From an uncultured Bacilli bacterium (GTDB lineage Bacteria; Bacillota_I; Bacilli_A; RF39; UBA660), in assembly GCA_934096175.1 (NCBI GenBank), contig CAKOLG010000005.1:1-59777 (forward strand): 59,777 nucleotides of DNA, written 5' to 3'. Positions 23,283-31,993 of this stretch are shown here, one piece after another. The notes under the pieces are model-generated. The model was not told where the DNA came from. It ran no database searches and was given only the letters and a program-made list of their open reading frames with translations. The translations under genes were made by a program, and so were the position numbers. Position 1 is the stretch's first letter, and each line of letters opens with the position of its first letter.

Positions 23283-24023
23283 CTATTTTCTATTTTTTAA
23301 TTCATTGTTACGAGGGATTATTATTGCACGATAAATTATTAAAGTTATTATAAGACCTGTTATTTCTAAAGTTATTATTGGAGGAAGATATTTTAAAAAT
23401 GGATAAAGGCTCATTACATTATCAGGAATTTTACTTGAAAAAATATAATTGGTGTTAAATTTAAGATTAAAAGGAACCATAAGTAGGATTAAAAGGTTTA
23501 CTAAAATTATTGTTTTTATGTAATCTTTTTTAGTTATTTCATAATTTAAGGCATAGTAAGAAAAAAAGCTTGTGCACATGAAAAAATGGTGGGAAATAAC
23601 ATATTGCCAAAAGTTATAATTATCAATAGTTGAAACTAAATCTGGCCATAATATTGCAGGTATTGGACCTAAAAAAGACAGAAACAATGTTAATTTTAGT
23701 ATATTTTCTTTATTAAAAAGTATGCCATACATAAAAAGGTAATTAGATATAAAACAAAGATGAAATGGTAAATCTTTTTTGTAATCAAAGCTACCATAAT
23801 ATAAATTACCAAAAGTATAAATAAGCATATTAATAAGTAATATTATTGCGCATATTTTTAGTATTTTAGTAGATTTTTCTTTATTTATTTTAGATATTTT
23901 ATGACGATTTAAATATATTATTATGACACCAATTAAAGCTATTATAATAAATATATTGTGAATTAAACCAAACTGTTTAAATAAAAAATGAGGGTGTTCA
24001 TTTACAAAAAATTCTCTTAACAT
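23283..24023 (-). CDS. YwaF/TMEM164 family membrane protein (TIGR02206)
   Basis: The 246-residue protein has about seven transmembrane helices. The conserved histidine and acidic residues of the family are visible in DLPFHLCFISNY and YVISHHFFM, with GPIPAILWPDL between them. Members are called TIGR02206 or YwaF in bacteria; the human homologue TMEM164 has been reported to be a lipid acyltransferase. The bacterial function is not established. The ATG at 24023 follows AAGGAAG. Confidence 0.85.
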   Translation of the reverse strand: MLREFFVNEHPHFLFKQFGLIHNIFIIIALIGVIIIYLNRHKISKINKEKSTKILKICAIILLINMLIYTFGNLYYGSFDYKKDLPFHLCFISNYLFMYGILFNKENILKLTLFLSFLGPIPAILWPDLVSTIDNYNFWQYVISHHFFMCTSFFSYYALNYEITKKDYIKTIILVNLLILLMVPFNLKFNTNYIFSSKIPDNVMSLYPFLKYLPPIITLEITGLIITLIIYRAIIIPRNNELKNRK

Positions 24024-24066
24024 ATTTTACTTCCTTACTTAATTTTATTGCAAAATAATTTTATCA

Positions 24067-24094
24067 CATATTAAAAAGAGGCACAATATACCTC
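24067..24094 (-). terminator. Possible terminator of the DUF4203-like gene
   Basis: On the minus strand GAGG and CCTC pair around a nine-base loop and are followed by UUUUU. The stem is short, so confidence is limited. Confidence 0.45.
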
Positions 24095-24095
24095 A

Positions 24096-24617
24096 TCAAT
24101 CTTTAGTAGTTCTTAATTGGTATATTATGCTTATAATAATTAAAATAATTGATATTATGTTTATTGCTATATTTGGGATATTAAATATTATTGGTAAATT
24201 GATAGCGATTAGGGAGGCACCATAAATACTACTGACAATTATTATAATTGGTCTAATTAATTTTACAGAAAAAGCACCAACAAGTAAAGAAAGAAAGCCA
24301 TTTATTAAAAGTGTTGTGTTTGGGTTATCAAATATTAAGTATATATTTAATGCTTTATATGTTAAGTAAGCAACGGCTATGTAAACAGCTAATTTTTCAA
24401 TTTTATGACCAATCATAGCTAAGAAAATGCCTATTATAATGGAAGTAATTAAAAGAGTTGTTTCGTTAGTAATAAAATGGGGCATTAATAAGCTTGATAA
24501 GTTGAAACCTATTAAAAACCAAGCAAAAGTAATTAATATTTTTTTAATTTTATAACCACATAAGCTTAAAACTAAGCCAATTATTATTAATATTATTGGG
24601 GTAAATTCTAAATTCAT
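24096..24617 (-). CDS. Polytopic membrane protein, DUF4203/TMEM198-like
   Basis: The 173-residue protein has about six transmembrane helices with glycine pairs (IGLVLSLCGYKIKKILI, GIFLAMIGHKIEKLAVYI) that suggest an internal repeat, as in DUF4203/TM198-like proteins. It follows the P-type ATPase gene by one base, and its AAGGAG ribosome binding site lies within the ATPase 3' end, so the two are translationally coupled. Function unknown. Confidence 0.65.
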   Translation of the reverse strand: MNLEFTPIILIIIGLVLSLCGYKIKKILITFAWFLIGFNLSSLLMPHFITNETTLLITSIIIGIFLAMIGHKIEKLAVYIAVAYLTYKALNIYLIFDNPNTTLLINGFLSLLVGAFSVKLIRPIIIIVSSIYGASLIAINLPIIFNIPNIAINIISIILIIISIIYQLRTTKD

Positions 24618-24618
24618 A

Positions 24619-27225
24619 TTAAGACTCCTTATTAAAGATATTATAAATTATTTTATATATTTCATATACTACTATTATTATTAATGATAAGAATAATAAT
24701 TTTATGATAACAATAAATGGTAATGGGGTTAAATTTAAAAATTTAGCACTTACTGGAATCTGAGACATCATTATTTGTAATAGGATTGAACCAATGATTG
24801 TTATGCTTATAAAATGGTTAGTTTTTAAAGATTTTTTAAAAATACTTTTCTTTTCACTACGACAGTTTAAAACGTTAATATTTTGGATGAAAACCATTAA
24901 CATCATTGTAATTGATCTAGCAGTCGTGAGGTCTGTTTGTTTGTTGAGTAAAAATACCCAAGTGCCAAAAACTATAGCACTTATTGTTATACCAAGGATA
25001 ATTACTTCGATCATTAAGTCTTTCGAAAATAGCGATTCTTTAGTATTTCGTGGTTTTTCTTGCATTATTTCATTTTCTGATGGTTCGAAAGATAATGCAA
25101 TATCTTGTAAACCGTCGGTTACTAAATTTAACCATAAAAGTTGAATAGCAACAAGTGGGATATCGTAGCCAAAAGCGATCGAAAGGAGGAAAAATGCTAC
25201 TTCCGCAAACCCACAGCCAAGTAAAAATAAAATTATTTTTCTGATGTTGCTGTATGCAGTACGACCTTCTTTAACGCCTGCAACAATTGAAGTAAAGTTG
25301 TCGTCAGTTACAATCATTGAAGCTGTTTCTTTGGCAACGTCGGTGCCGCTTCCCATAGCAATACCGATATTGGCTGCTTTAATCGCCGGAGCATCATTTA
25401 CTCCATCACCAGTTACAGCAACAAATTCGCCTTGACGTTTTAACGAATTTACGATATCTAATTTATCTAATGGGGTTACTCTAGCGAAAACTTTCACTAG
25501 ATGAATAAATTTATCAAATTCTTTTTGTCCTTTACAACGATATTTTTCAATATCAGTACCTGTAGCGACTTCGTTTTCATTTTGACAAAGACCTAAGTCT
25601 TTAGCAATTGCATAAGCTGTAAGTGGATGGTCACCCGTAATCATAATTACTTTGATGCCAGCGTTTTTACACTCTTTAATTGATTTTTTTGCTTCTTCAC
25701 GAATTGGATCAATAAATGCGACTAAACCTACAAAATCTAATTTTTTGATGTCTTCTAGATTTGTTCCTTTGACCTTGCCATTTGCAATTGCTATTACTCG
25801 ATAGCCTTTTTTAGTTAGTTCCGTATTTTGTTGAATGTATTTTTCTTTTTTGTTGGAAAAAGACATTATTTTTTCTAATGAACCTTTGACAGTGCAATAT
25901 ATTTCGTTATTTTTTTTATAAAATACTGCTGAAAATTGGTTGGCTGATTCGTAAGGAATTCTAGTAATAATTTCTGGTTTAAATTTTATATTCATTTTTT
26001 GACCAAGGCTTAAAAATGCTATATCAATTGAATCACCAAAGGAAAACCATTTGTTATTTTGCTGTTTAAGATGTGCTTCATTATTTAGCACTCCTAATAG
26101 GGCTAATTCTTTTGCTTTTTCAAGGTCTGAACCGTTAAGGGGAGTAACTTTACCAGTGTTGTTATAGCCTGTTCCACTAATTAAATATCTTGAACCATCG
26201 GCTAAAATTATTTCTTTAGCAGTTTGTTCATTTACGGTGAGCGTACCTGTTTTATCAGAAGCGATTACAGTACAGCTTCCTAATGATTCAACAGCATTTA
26301 GTTTTTTGACAATAACATTTTTTTTAGCCATTTTTTTGGAAGCTATTGTTAAAGCCATAGTTAGTGCTAAACTTAAACCTTCAGGCATTGCAGAAACTGC
26401 AAGAGCTATTACAGATAAGAAGATTTCATTTAGAGCATTATTTTTGCTAATTAAAATAATAGATGTAATTATTGCAACAATTATTATAATTATACTTATT
26501 TGTTTAGAAAACCTTTCCGTTCTAATAGTTAAAGGGGATTTCTCTTCAACCGTATTTGTCACTTTATCGGCAATTTTACCAATTTCCGTTTTTATACCTG
26601 TGGCAATTACTAGAGCTTTGGCACGGCCAGTTATAACTGAAGTACCAGCATATATCATATTTTTTCTTTCAGCTAGTGGGGTGTCAACTGGCATAAGGTC
26701 GTTGTTTTTTTCAACTCCTATGCTTTCGCCAGTCAACGCTGATTCATCTACTTGAAAGTTTTGGCATTCAATAATTCTAGCATCGGCGCTAATTTTATCG
26801 CCACTTTCTAAAATTAAAATATCTCCTACAACAATTTGTTTAGATTCAATTTTTATTTCTTTGCCATCTCTTAAAACGCGAGAAGTAATTTTTAACATGT
26901 TAATTAAGCTCTCTGCGTCTTTTTTAGCGCGCCATTGTTCATAGGTTCCTAATATTACATCAATTAAGATGATAATAACTAATGCGATAGCGTCGATTGT
27001 CTCACCAACCATAAAAGATAAGATAACTGTTATAATTAAAATCAATTCCATTGGATTTTTAAACTGCGAAATAAATATTTTAAAAATACTATCTTGTTTT
27101 GGTTTAGGCAATTCATTTAAGCCATATTTTTCGAGAAGATTATTAGCTTTTTTGGATGATAAACCACTAGATGTTAAATTTAATCTTTTTAATATTGCTT
27201 CATTTGTTTCATTATAATATTTCAT
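24619..27225 (-). CDS. Cation-transporting P-type ATPase (Ca2+ type, P2)
   Basis: The 868-residue pump has the full set of P2-ATPase motifs: an actuator domain with ALTGES, the M4 motif AMPEGLSLALTMAL, the phosphorylated aspartate in SDKTGTLTVNE, MITGDHPLTA, TGDGVNDAPAIKAANIGIAMG and the M6 motif LLWLNLVTDGL. These suit calcium exporters such as listerial LMCA1 and SERCA-like pumps. The ATG at 27225 follows GGGGAG. It provides a useful in-window reference for the degenerate relative at 30203-31459. Confidence 0.95.
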   Translation of the reverse strand: MKYYNETNEAILKRLNLTSSGLSSKKANNLLEKYGLNELPKPKQDSIFKIFISQFKNPMELILIITVILSFMVGETIDAIALVIIILIDVILGTYEQWRAKKDAESLINMLKITSRVLRDGKEIKIESKQIVVGDILILESGDKISADARIIECQNFQVDESALTGESIGVEKNNDLMPVDTPLAERKNMIYAGTSVITGRAKALVIATGIKTEIGKIADKVTNTVEEKSPLTIRTERFSKQISIIIIIVAIITSIILISKNNALNEIFLSVIALAVSAMPEGLSLALTMALTIASKKMAKKNVIVKKLNAVESLGSCTVIASDKTGTLTVNEQTAKEIILADGSRYLISGTGYNNTGKVTPLNGSDLEKAKELALLGVLNNEAHLKQQNNKWFSFGDSIDIAFLSLGQKMNIKFKPEIITRIPYESANQFSAVFYKKNNEIYCTVKGSLEKIMSFSNKKEKYIQQNTELTKKGYRVIAIANGKVKGTNLEDIKKLDFVGLVAFIDPIREEAKKSIKECKNAGIKVIMITGDHPLTAYAIAKDLGLCQNENEVATGTDIEKYRCKGQKEFDKFIHLVKVFARVTPLDKLDIVNSLKRQGEFVAVTGDGVNDAPAIKAANIGIAMGSGTDVAKETASMIVTDDNFTSIVAGVKEGRTAYSNIRKIILFLLGCGFAEVAFFLLSIAFGYDIPLVAIQLLWLNLVTDGLQDIALSFEPSENEIMQEKPRNTKESLFSKDLMIEVIILGITISAIVFGTWVFLLNKQTDLTTARSITMMLMVFIQNINVLNCRSEKKSIFKKSLKTNHFISITIIGSILLQIMMSQIPVSAKFLNLTPLPFIVIIKLLFLSLIIIVVYEIYKIIYNIFNKES

Positions 27226-27280
27226 TATTGTATCTCCCCTATTATATTTCATCTTATCATATTTTTCTCAATATTGTATA

Positions 27281-27301
27281 AAAAAAACACTTAAAGTGTT
27301 T
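27281..27301 (-). terminator. Terminator of the fur-like gene
   Basis: AAACACT and AGTGTTT pair around a three-base loop, followed on the minus strand by a long U run. It overlaps the stop codon. Confidence 0.75.
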
Positions 27302-27686
27302 GATTGCAATCTTTGCAAATACCAATTATTTCTATTTTATGACTAATAATTTCATAACCTTCTTTAGTTAAGTTTGCTTTAATTGACTCAATTGGGCAAC
27401 ATGCTATTTTGATTTTTTTATGACATTTGATGCACGTTATATAATGACTGTGTTTTTCTTTTAAATAGTAATATACTTCATTGTTATAATTTATTTCTTT
27501 GTCTATGATATTTTTTTGATAAAAATATTTTAATATACGATATATTGTTGACTTGTTACAAGTTAAAGATTCTTTTATGATATTTTTTATAGTAGCATTA
27601 TCACTTAGTTTTAAAATAATAGCAATAATTTCTTTTCTTTGCTTAGTTATTTTAATATTATTTTCGTGAAAAATATTTTCAATCAT
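27291..27686 (-). CDS. Fur family metal-responsive repressor
   Basis: The 131-residue regulator has a winged helix (ITKQRKEIIAIILKLSDNATIKNIIKES ... NKSTIYRILKYF) and a dimerisation domain with two CxxC pairs (CIKCHK and GICKDCNQTL) that bind structural zinc. The usual His-rich regulatory stretch is reduced to EKHSHYITC. Which metal it senses cannot be read from the sequence. Its ATG overlaps the TGA of the permease gene (ATGA), so the two are co-translated. A Fur-type operator lies at the head of the operon. Confidence 0.9.
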   Translation of the reverse strand: MIENIFHENNIKITKQRKEIIAIILKLSDNATIKNIIKESLTCNKSTIYRILKYFYQKNIIDKEINYNNEVYYYLKEKHSHYITCIKCHKKIKIACCPIESIKANLTKEGYEIISHKIEIIGICKDCNQTL

Positions 27687-28528
27687 ATTATTAGTCCTAT
27701 TAAATTTATTATTATCCCTGAGATTGCACCAATTAAATATACCGTAAGAAGAATTAGAAGATTTTCTTTTATATTTTTGTTTGTTTTAAATAAAACTAAG
27801 ATGGAGATACCTGCTCCTGATAGAAGTCCAGAAATCATTGTGCCAAATGTTAGAGCTTGGTTTAAATATAATTCAGTTATTATTACGCTAGAAGCACAGT
27901 TTGGGATTAAACCAATAAGGCTTGATAAAAGTGGTGAAAATAGTGAATCTTTTAAAAGTAATTTGGATAGTGAGTCTTCACCAATATATTCTAATATTAG
28001 ATTAATGAAAAAAGTTATTATTATTAAAAATAGGAATGTTTTTAGGGTATGAATAAGACTAGATTTAATCAAACCATCTTTACAGTGACAACTTTCTTCT
28101 TCGCATATTTCATAATTCAATTTTGGTTGGTTATTTTTTTTATGTAGTATTATATCGATTAAAAAACCAAAAAGCATGCCAATAATAAATTTTATTAGTA
28201 AAATTTTTAATATAAGTGAAATGGGTGCTTTGGTTGAAATCATTATGGGTAACATTTCATCACTAGTTGATAAATATATAGCAATTAGTGTTCCAATACT
28301 AATTATTCTTGTAGTATAAAGATTAGTAGCGAGAACACCGAAACCACATTGGGGTATTAAGCCAAGTAAACTACCTAAAAATGGTCCAAATTTTCCAGAT
28401 TTAGAAATTACTTGTTTTGTTTTTACACTAAAGTTATGTTCTATTAATTCAATTATTAAAAATGCTAAAAATAAGAATGGAATTAATTTCAAGCTATCTT
28501 CTAATGTGTGAATAATTACATGTTTCAC
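27683..28528 (-). CDS. Metal-efflux permease (putative manganese/arsenite exporter family)
   Basis: The 281-residue protein has about eight to ten transmembrane helices in two similar halves; each half has a pore signature (GLIPQCGFGVLATNLY and GLIPNCASSVIITELY). The central loop holds a cysteine- and histidine-rich patch (CEEESCHCKDG). This pattern fits the family annotated as putative manganese transporter or arsenic efflux protein. The start is GTG at 28528. Overlap with a Fur-type regulator and an operator upstream argue for metal export under Fur-family control. Confidence 0.8.
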   Translation of the reverse strand: MKHVIIHTLEDSLKLIPFLFLAFLIIELIEHNFSVKTKQVISKSGKFGPFLGSLLGLIPQCGFGVLATNLYTTRIISIGTLIAIYLSTSDEMLPIMISTKAPISLILKILLIKFIIGMLFGFLIDIILHKKNNQPKLNYEICEEESCHCKDGLIKSSLIHTLKTFLFLIIITFFINLILEYIGEDSLSKLLLKDSLFSPLLSSLIGLIPNCASSVIITELYLNQALTFGTMISGLLSGAGISILVLFKTNKNIKENLLILLTVYLIGAISGIIINLIGLII

Positions 28529-28545
28529 TGTTTCTCACTCTTTCT

Positions 28546-28566
28546 AAATGCGAATAATTTGCATTT
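28546..28566. promoter_or_regulatory. Fur-family operator (21-bp inverted repeat)
   Basis: AAATGCGAAT-A-ATTTGCATTT is a 10-1-10 inverted repeat with one mismatch, the architecture of Fur/Zur/PerR boxes. It lies at the probable transcription start of the permease-fur operon. Confidence 0.75.
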
Positions 28567-28569
28567 ATA

Positions 28570-28598
28570 ATTTTACATAGACAATTATATTAAGTCAA
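28570..28598 (-). promoter_or_regulatory. Promoter of the permease-fur operon
   Basis: On the minus strand TTGACT (28598-28593), a 17-bp spacer and TAAAAT (28575-28570), with the Fur-type operator immediately downstream. Confidence 0.75.
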
Positions 28599-28599
28599 G

Positions 28600-28632
28600 A
28601 AAAAAAAGCTTATCTTTTGATAAACTTTATTT
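28600..28632 (-). terminator. Terminator of the CmpB-like gene
   Basis: AAAGTTTATC and GATAAGCTTT pair (one G-U) around AAAA, followed by a U run on the minus strand. Confidence 0.8.
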
Positions 28633-29265
28633 TTTATTCCAACGATTATTAAACATATTATTTAGGTAATCTACGCCAAAATATTTATCTAAATATATTT
28701 CAATTTGGTTTGCTGGAGGAATATTTTTTTCATAGTTTTTACCACGTGTAATTGCTCCAATAGTTAGTAAAATATCAAATGAAAGAAAAATTATTAAAAT
28801 TTTCATAAATATTAAGCCAGTTTTTTTATCGCATTTATTTAATGATTTTTTTATTTTAGGATACACTATTTTGATCCAAAATATACCTAAGATTCCCCAA
28901 AATATGGAATAAGATAAACAGATGCGGCCATTTAAATTAAATGGTTTGTATTGATAGTTCCAAGCAACAAAACCAAGAAAATATTCCATTAAGAAACTCA
29001 TAATGTATTCTAATACAGAGCCGGTAATAAATGAGGAAAAAAAGATTTTAATAACGCTAGCATCTTTTAGTTTATGAAGCATGATTGTTAAAGCTACAGC
29101 ACCAATACCATAAACAATATTAAATGGTCCAATAACAAGCGCCGAATGATTTATAATTAAATTTTTTTTAATTAAAGACCAAAAGCCTTCAACAATCCAC
29201 CCTACTGCACAACCAATTATGAAAATATAAAACAAATCATAAAATGTCAGTTCATTTTTTTTCAT
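28627..29265 (-). CDS. CmpB-type putative ABC transporter permease family protein
   Basis: The 212-residue protein has about six transmembrane helices and the family pattern FYIFIIGCAVGWIVEGFWSLI, NHSALVIGPFNIVYGIGAV, GSVLEYIMSFLMEYFLGFVAWNYQ and GRICLSYSIFWGILG (PF06541). The family is annotated as a putative ABC transporter permease without firm proof. No ATPase subunit lies nearby. It follows MYG1 on the same strand with a 33-base gap. Confidence 0.88.
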   Translation of the reverse strand: MKKNELTFYDLFYIFIIGCAVGWIVEGFWSLIKKNLIINHSALVIGPFNIVYGIGAVALTIMLHKLKDASVIKIFFSSFITGSVLEYIMSFLMEYFLGFVAWNYQYKPFNLNGRICLSYSIFWGILGIFWIKIVYPKIKKSLNKCDKKTGLIFMKILIIFLSFDILLTIGAITRGKNYEKNIPPANQIEIYLDKYFGVDYLNNMFNNRWNKK

Positions 29266-29298
29266 ATATATTCCCCATATCTCGTCGTAATTATAGCA

Positions 29299-30240
29299 TT
29301 ACTTTGTATTTTCAGCAAATTTATTAGTTTCTTTTGAATTATTTAAAGCGTTTTGGGCTAATAAAAGTGCATCTTCTAAAGTTTCTGCACAAGCTAAGAA
29401 ACCACTTATATGAACAAATCTAGCGGTTTTAATTTTACTTGCATTAATTAATTCTTCATCATGAAGGCCACGATATTCTTGGCTGAAATTAACAACAAGT
29501 TCTTTAGATTCTTTAGATATTGTCATAGGTTTTATGTTATATCCACCTCGATTGGATGGAAAAATTACAATTTTTATAGTTTTTGCTAAGGGGTTTTCAG
29601 AGTTAAAAATAGCGTCATGATAAGGAAGATATTCTGATAAAATAAGAATTCCATTTTTAGCACTCGGAATTTGCTCTTCAACTAATTTAGCAGCTTTAAT
29701 TTTAGCATTTTCTTTTTTTAATATTCTTGTAAATATTATGTCAGCTATTTTCACTGCCTCTAAAAAGTTATCATCATTATCACAGTCTTCATCCCAGCAT
29801 TTATTAAATAAATCAATTATTTTGTCTAAATCAGTTAGTTTGTAATCAGCTTCAATTTTCGGAAATAACCCATTGTCAATTGCATCAATTTGCATAATTA
29901 AATTTTCGTCAATAGCTTTAAATAATTTTTCTTGGTTTTCACATTTTATTTGATTTAAATATTTGTAACCAAAGGTTTTCCATAGTAAGCCAAAAGAACA
30001 ATATTTTATTTTTTCATTGCGCATTAAAGCGTTAGGACCGTGATGATCAAATTCTGTGTAGCCAATATCATAAATAATAGCTCCTTCTTTTGTGTTTTCA
30101 ACTTTGGTTGTTCGACAAACAAGTGGTTGGTCAATAATTTTTGCTAAAAACATTGTTGAAAATACATCATCAGGATGGAAAGTTCCAGCATGTGTTATAA
30201 GATTAGCTTCTGTTATATTTTTTGTTATTTGTATAGACAT
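29299..30240 (-). CDS. MYG1 family protein (DHH-like nuclease)
   Basis: The 313-residue protein starts with HAGTFHPDDVFSTMFL and has EFDHHGPNAL, which supply the metal-binding residues of the DHH-like MYG1 family. Eukaryotic MYG1 has been described as a 3'-5' RNA exonuclease; the bacterial role is not settled. AAAGGAAA precedes the ATG at 30240. The gene overlaps the end of the pseudo-pump gene by 38 bases, so they are co-expressed. Confidence 0.93.
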   Translation of the reverse strand: MSIQITKNITEANLITHAGTFHPDDVFSTMFLAKIIDQPLVCRTTKVENTKEGAIIYDIGYTEFDHHGPNALMRNEKIKYCSFGLLWKTFGYKYLNQIKCENQEKLFKAIDENLIMQIDAIDNGLFPKIEADYKLTDLDKIIDLFNKCWDEDCDNDDNFLEAVKIADIIFTRILKKENAKIKAAKLVEEQIPSAKNGILILSEYLPYHDAIFNSENPLAKTIKIVIFPSNRGGYNIKPMTISKESKELVVNFSQEYRGLHDEELINASKIKTARFVHISGFLACAETLEDALLLAQNALNNSKETNKFAENTK

Positions 30241-31459
30241 TTTTCTTGTTTCCTTTCGTATTAGTTAAACGAGCAATTTTAGTAATTTCAAATATTATTG
30301 TACTTAGAAAGGCAATTAATATCGCCGCTAAGTAATTTTGGAATCCAATGTTTGCTGTATTAAATAGATTAGTGAAATTAATTATTATACTTAGTAAAAT
30401 TGTTAGTATAGAGTAAATTAGAATATATTTATTTTTTATAATATAGCTGAAATTATAGAAAAAGTTTTTTTCAGTTAATAATATGTACTTAATGAACAGA
30501 TTAGAATAAATAATTATTATGAGATAGACAGTTAGAACTGTATTTATGTTTGCGCCATTTGTTATTAAATAAATGTATACTAAATTTGAACCAAAAAAGA
30601 CAAACATTGCTTGAATAAATAATAAAACAAGTTCTTGTTTATAAAAAAATTTATTTTCTTGTAGTGGATTTCTATGCATTAAATCAACATCTTTCGGGAA
30701 ATTTATATATAAAAAATTGCTAAATAATGTAGTTATGAGTTTTATGATTAATGATAGATTAAGCGAATAATTTACAGGGAAAGCCATAATTTTTAAAAAG
30801 AAGTACGAAATTATTAGAGGAAAATAAGTTAAAAAATTATATTTAAATATTTTGATAAATTTATCTAAATAATTTCTTGATTCATAAATACTATCGTAAA
30901 TATTAGTAAGATTGGTGTCAGCTAAATAAATTGAACTACTTTTCACTAATTGATCAATAGTCTCGAATTTTTGCTTATTGAGGAAAAAGTTATTATTACA
31001 ATTGTTGTTTAAATATGTAAGGTTTGGTAATTCTTTTAAATTTAAAGTGTTTTTTTTGGTATATGAAATTATTTTTATACCGGCTTTGTTAAACTTTTTT
31101 AAAATCTTTGGAGTAATATTTTCTTCCGTGATTATTGTTTTTACATAAAGATATTTTTCTTTGTCAGCATCCTTACTATATAAAAATAAGGTTTCTAAAG
31201 GCAAAGAAAGAATTAAAATTGTTATTGTATTGTAAATTGCATTTAATGTATTTTTAAAATTATAATTATCTAGAGAAAAAAGCTCAATAAAAAAGCTTGC
31301 AGTAAAAACAATAATTGATAGTATACAAAGTATACAATGATATTTTTTTAAATTATTATTTAATATCGTTTTTGGTTTAGTTTTACATTTTTTTATATAA
31401 GTTAGTAAATAAATAAATAAAAATAGTAAAATTAAAATTGTAATAACATATTTCGACAT
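30203..31459 (-). CDS. P-type-ATPase-derived membrane protein lacking all catalytic domains
   Basis: The 418-residue protein aligns by eye with the C-terminal half of the pump at 24619-27225. Matching segments are the M4 region (ILSLPLETLFLY against PEGL), KKFNKAGIKIISYTKKN against KNAGIKVIMITGD, a SSSIYLADTNLTNIYDSIYE stretch against SMIVTDDNFTSIVAGVKE, and FPKDVDLMHRNPLQENKFF after M6, then M7-M10. It lacks the actuator domain, DKTGT, the nucleotide-binding domain, TGD and GDGxND. About nine transmembrane helices remain. It cannot pump by the known mechanism. The ATG at 31459 follows GAGGTG. Confidence 0.82.
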   Translation of the reverse strand: MSKYVITILILLFLFIYLLTYIKKCKTKPKTILNNNLKKYHCILCILSIIVFTASFFIELFSLDNYNFKNTLNAIYNTITILILSLPLETLFLYSKDADKEKYLYVKTIITEENITPKILKKFNKAGIKIISYTKKNTLNLKELPNLTYLNNNCNNNFFLNKQKFETIDQLVKSSSIYLADTNLTNIYDSIYESRNYLDKFIKIFKYNFLTYFPLIISYFFLKIMAFPVNYSLNLSLIIKLITTLFSNFLYINFPKDVDLMHRNPLQENKFFYKQELVLLFIQAMFVFFGSNLVYIYLITNGANINTVLTVYLIIIIYSNLFIKYILLTEKNFFYNFSYIIKNKYILIYSILTILLSIIINFTNLFNTANIGFQNYLAAILIAFLSTIIFEITKIARLTNTKGNKKNVYTNNKKYNRS

Positions 31460-31470
31460 AGAATTCACCT

Positions 31471-31977
31471 CTACACTGAAATGCTTAATTGGCTTTCACT
31501 AATTTCTATATTATTAAGTGGGTCATTTATTTTTAGTAGTTCATCAGTATAAATATCTTCTTGCTCTTTAGAACTATAGTATCTTGTAACAGTTATGATA
31601 GATTGACTGGTTTCAAATATTGAATCACTGGTACGTATTAAATTTTTCTTACCATTTATAGATTGACGAGTTATATCTAAATAAACTTTTACTTCACCTG
31701 GCGATTCAATAATGTTAGCTTCGAAAGTTCTATTTTCTACTTGACCCCCATCTTTTAATTGTAAAATACCGTTTACAGTATAGATGTCTTTATCTCTATT
31801 AGCAGTAAATTCAATAATTTTAAGTTCGGTTGTTAAAGAGTTTTTTAACGGATAAGCTGTGTCTCTTATTTCTTTGCAATATCCTAAGATTTCAATTATT
31901 CGACTGCGTTTTTTATCTGGTATACCTATTAATCTAAAATATTGTTTCAGAAAGCATTTAAAATCATGGGAATTCAT
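31471..31977 (-). CDS. Unknown soluble protein in the pseudo-pump operon
   Basis: The 168-residue protein has a short helical start (HDFKCFLKQYFRLIGIPDKKRSRIIEILGYCKEI) and a beta-rich remainder (for example VNGILQLKDGGQVENRTFEANII and KVYLDITRQSINGKKNLIR). There is no signal peptide or membrane helix. It ends 11 bases before the pseudo-pump gene and begins 16 bases after the phosphatidyltransferase gene, so all three are probably one operon. No family was recognised. Confidence 0.7.
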   Translation of the reverse strand: MNSHDFKCFLKQYFRLIGIPDKKRSRIIEILGYCKEIRDTAYPLKNSLTTELKIIEFTANRDKDIYTVNGILQLKDGGQVENRTFEANIIESPGEVKVYLDITRQSINGKKNLIRTSDSIFETSQSIITVTRYYSSKEQEDIYTDELLKINDPLNNIEISESQLSISV

Positions 31978-31993
31978 ATACTACTCACTACTT

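Noticed and set aside
26237..26755. Plus-strand frame of 172 codons within the P-type ATPase gene
   Set aside because: It is opposite highly conserved ATPase motifs and lacks a ribosome binding site.
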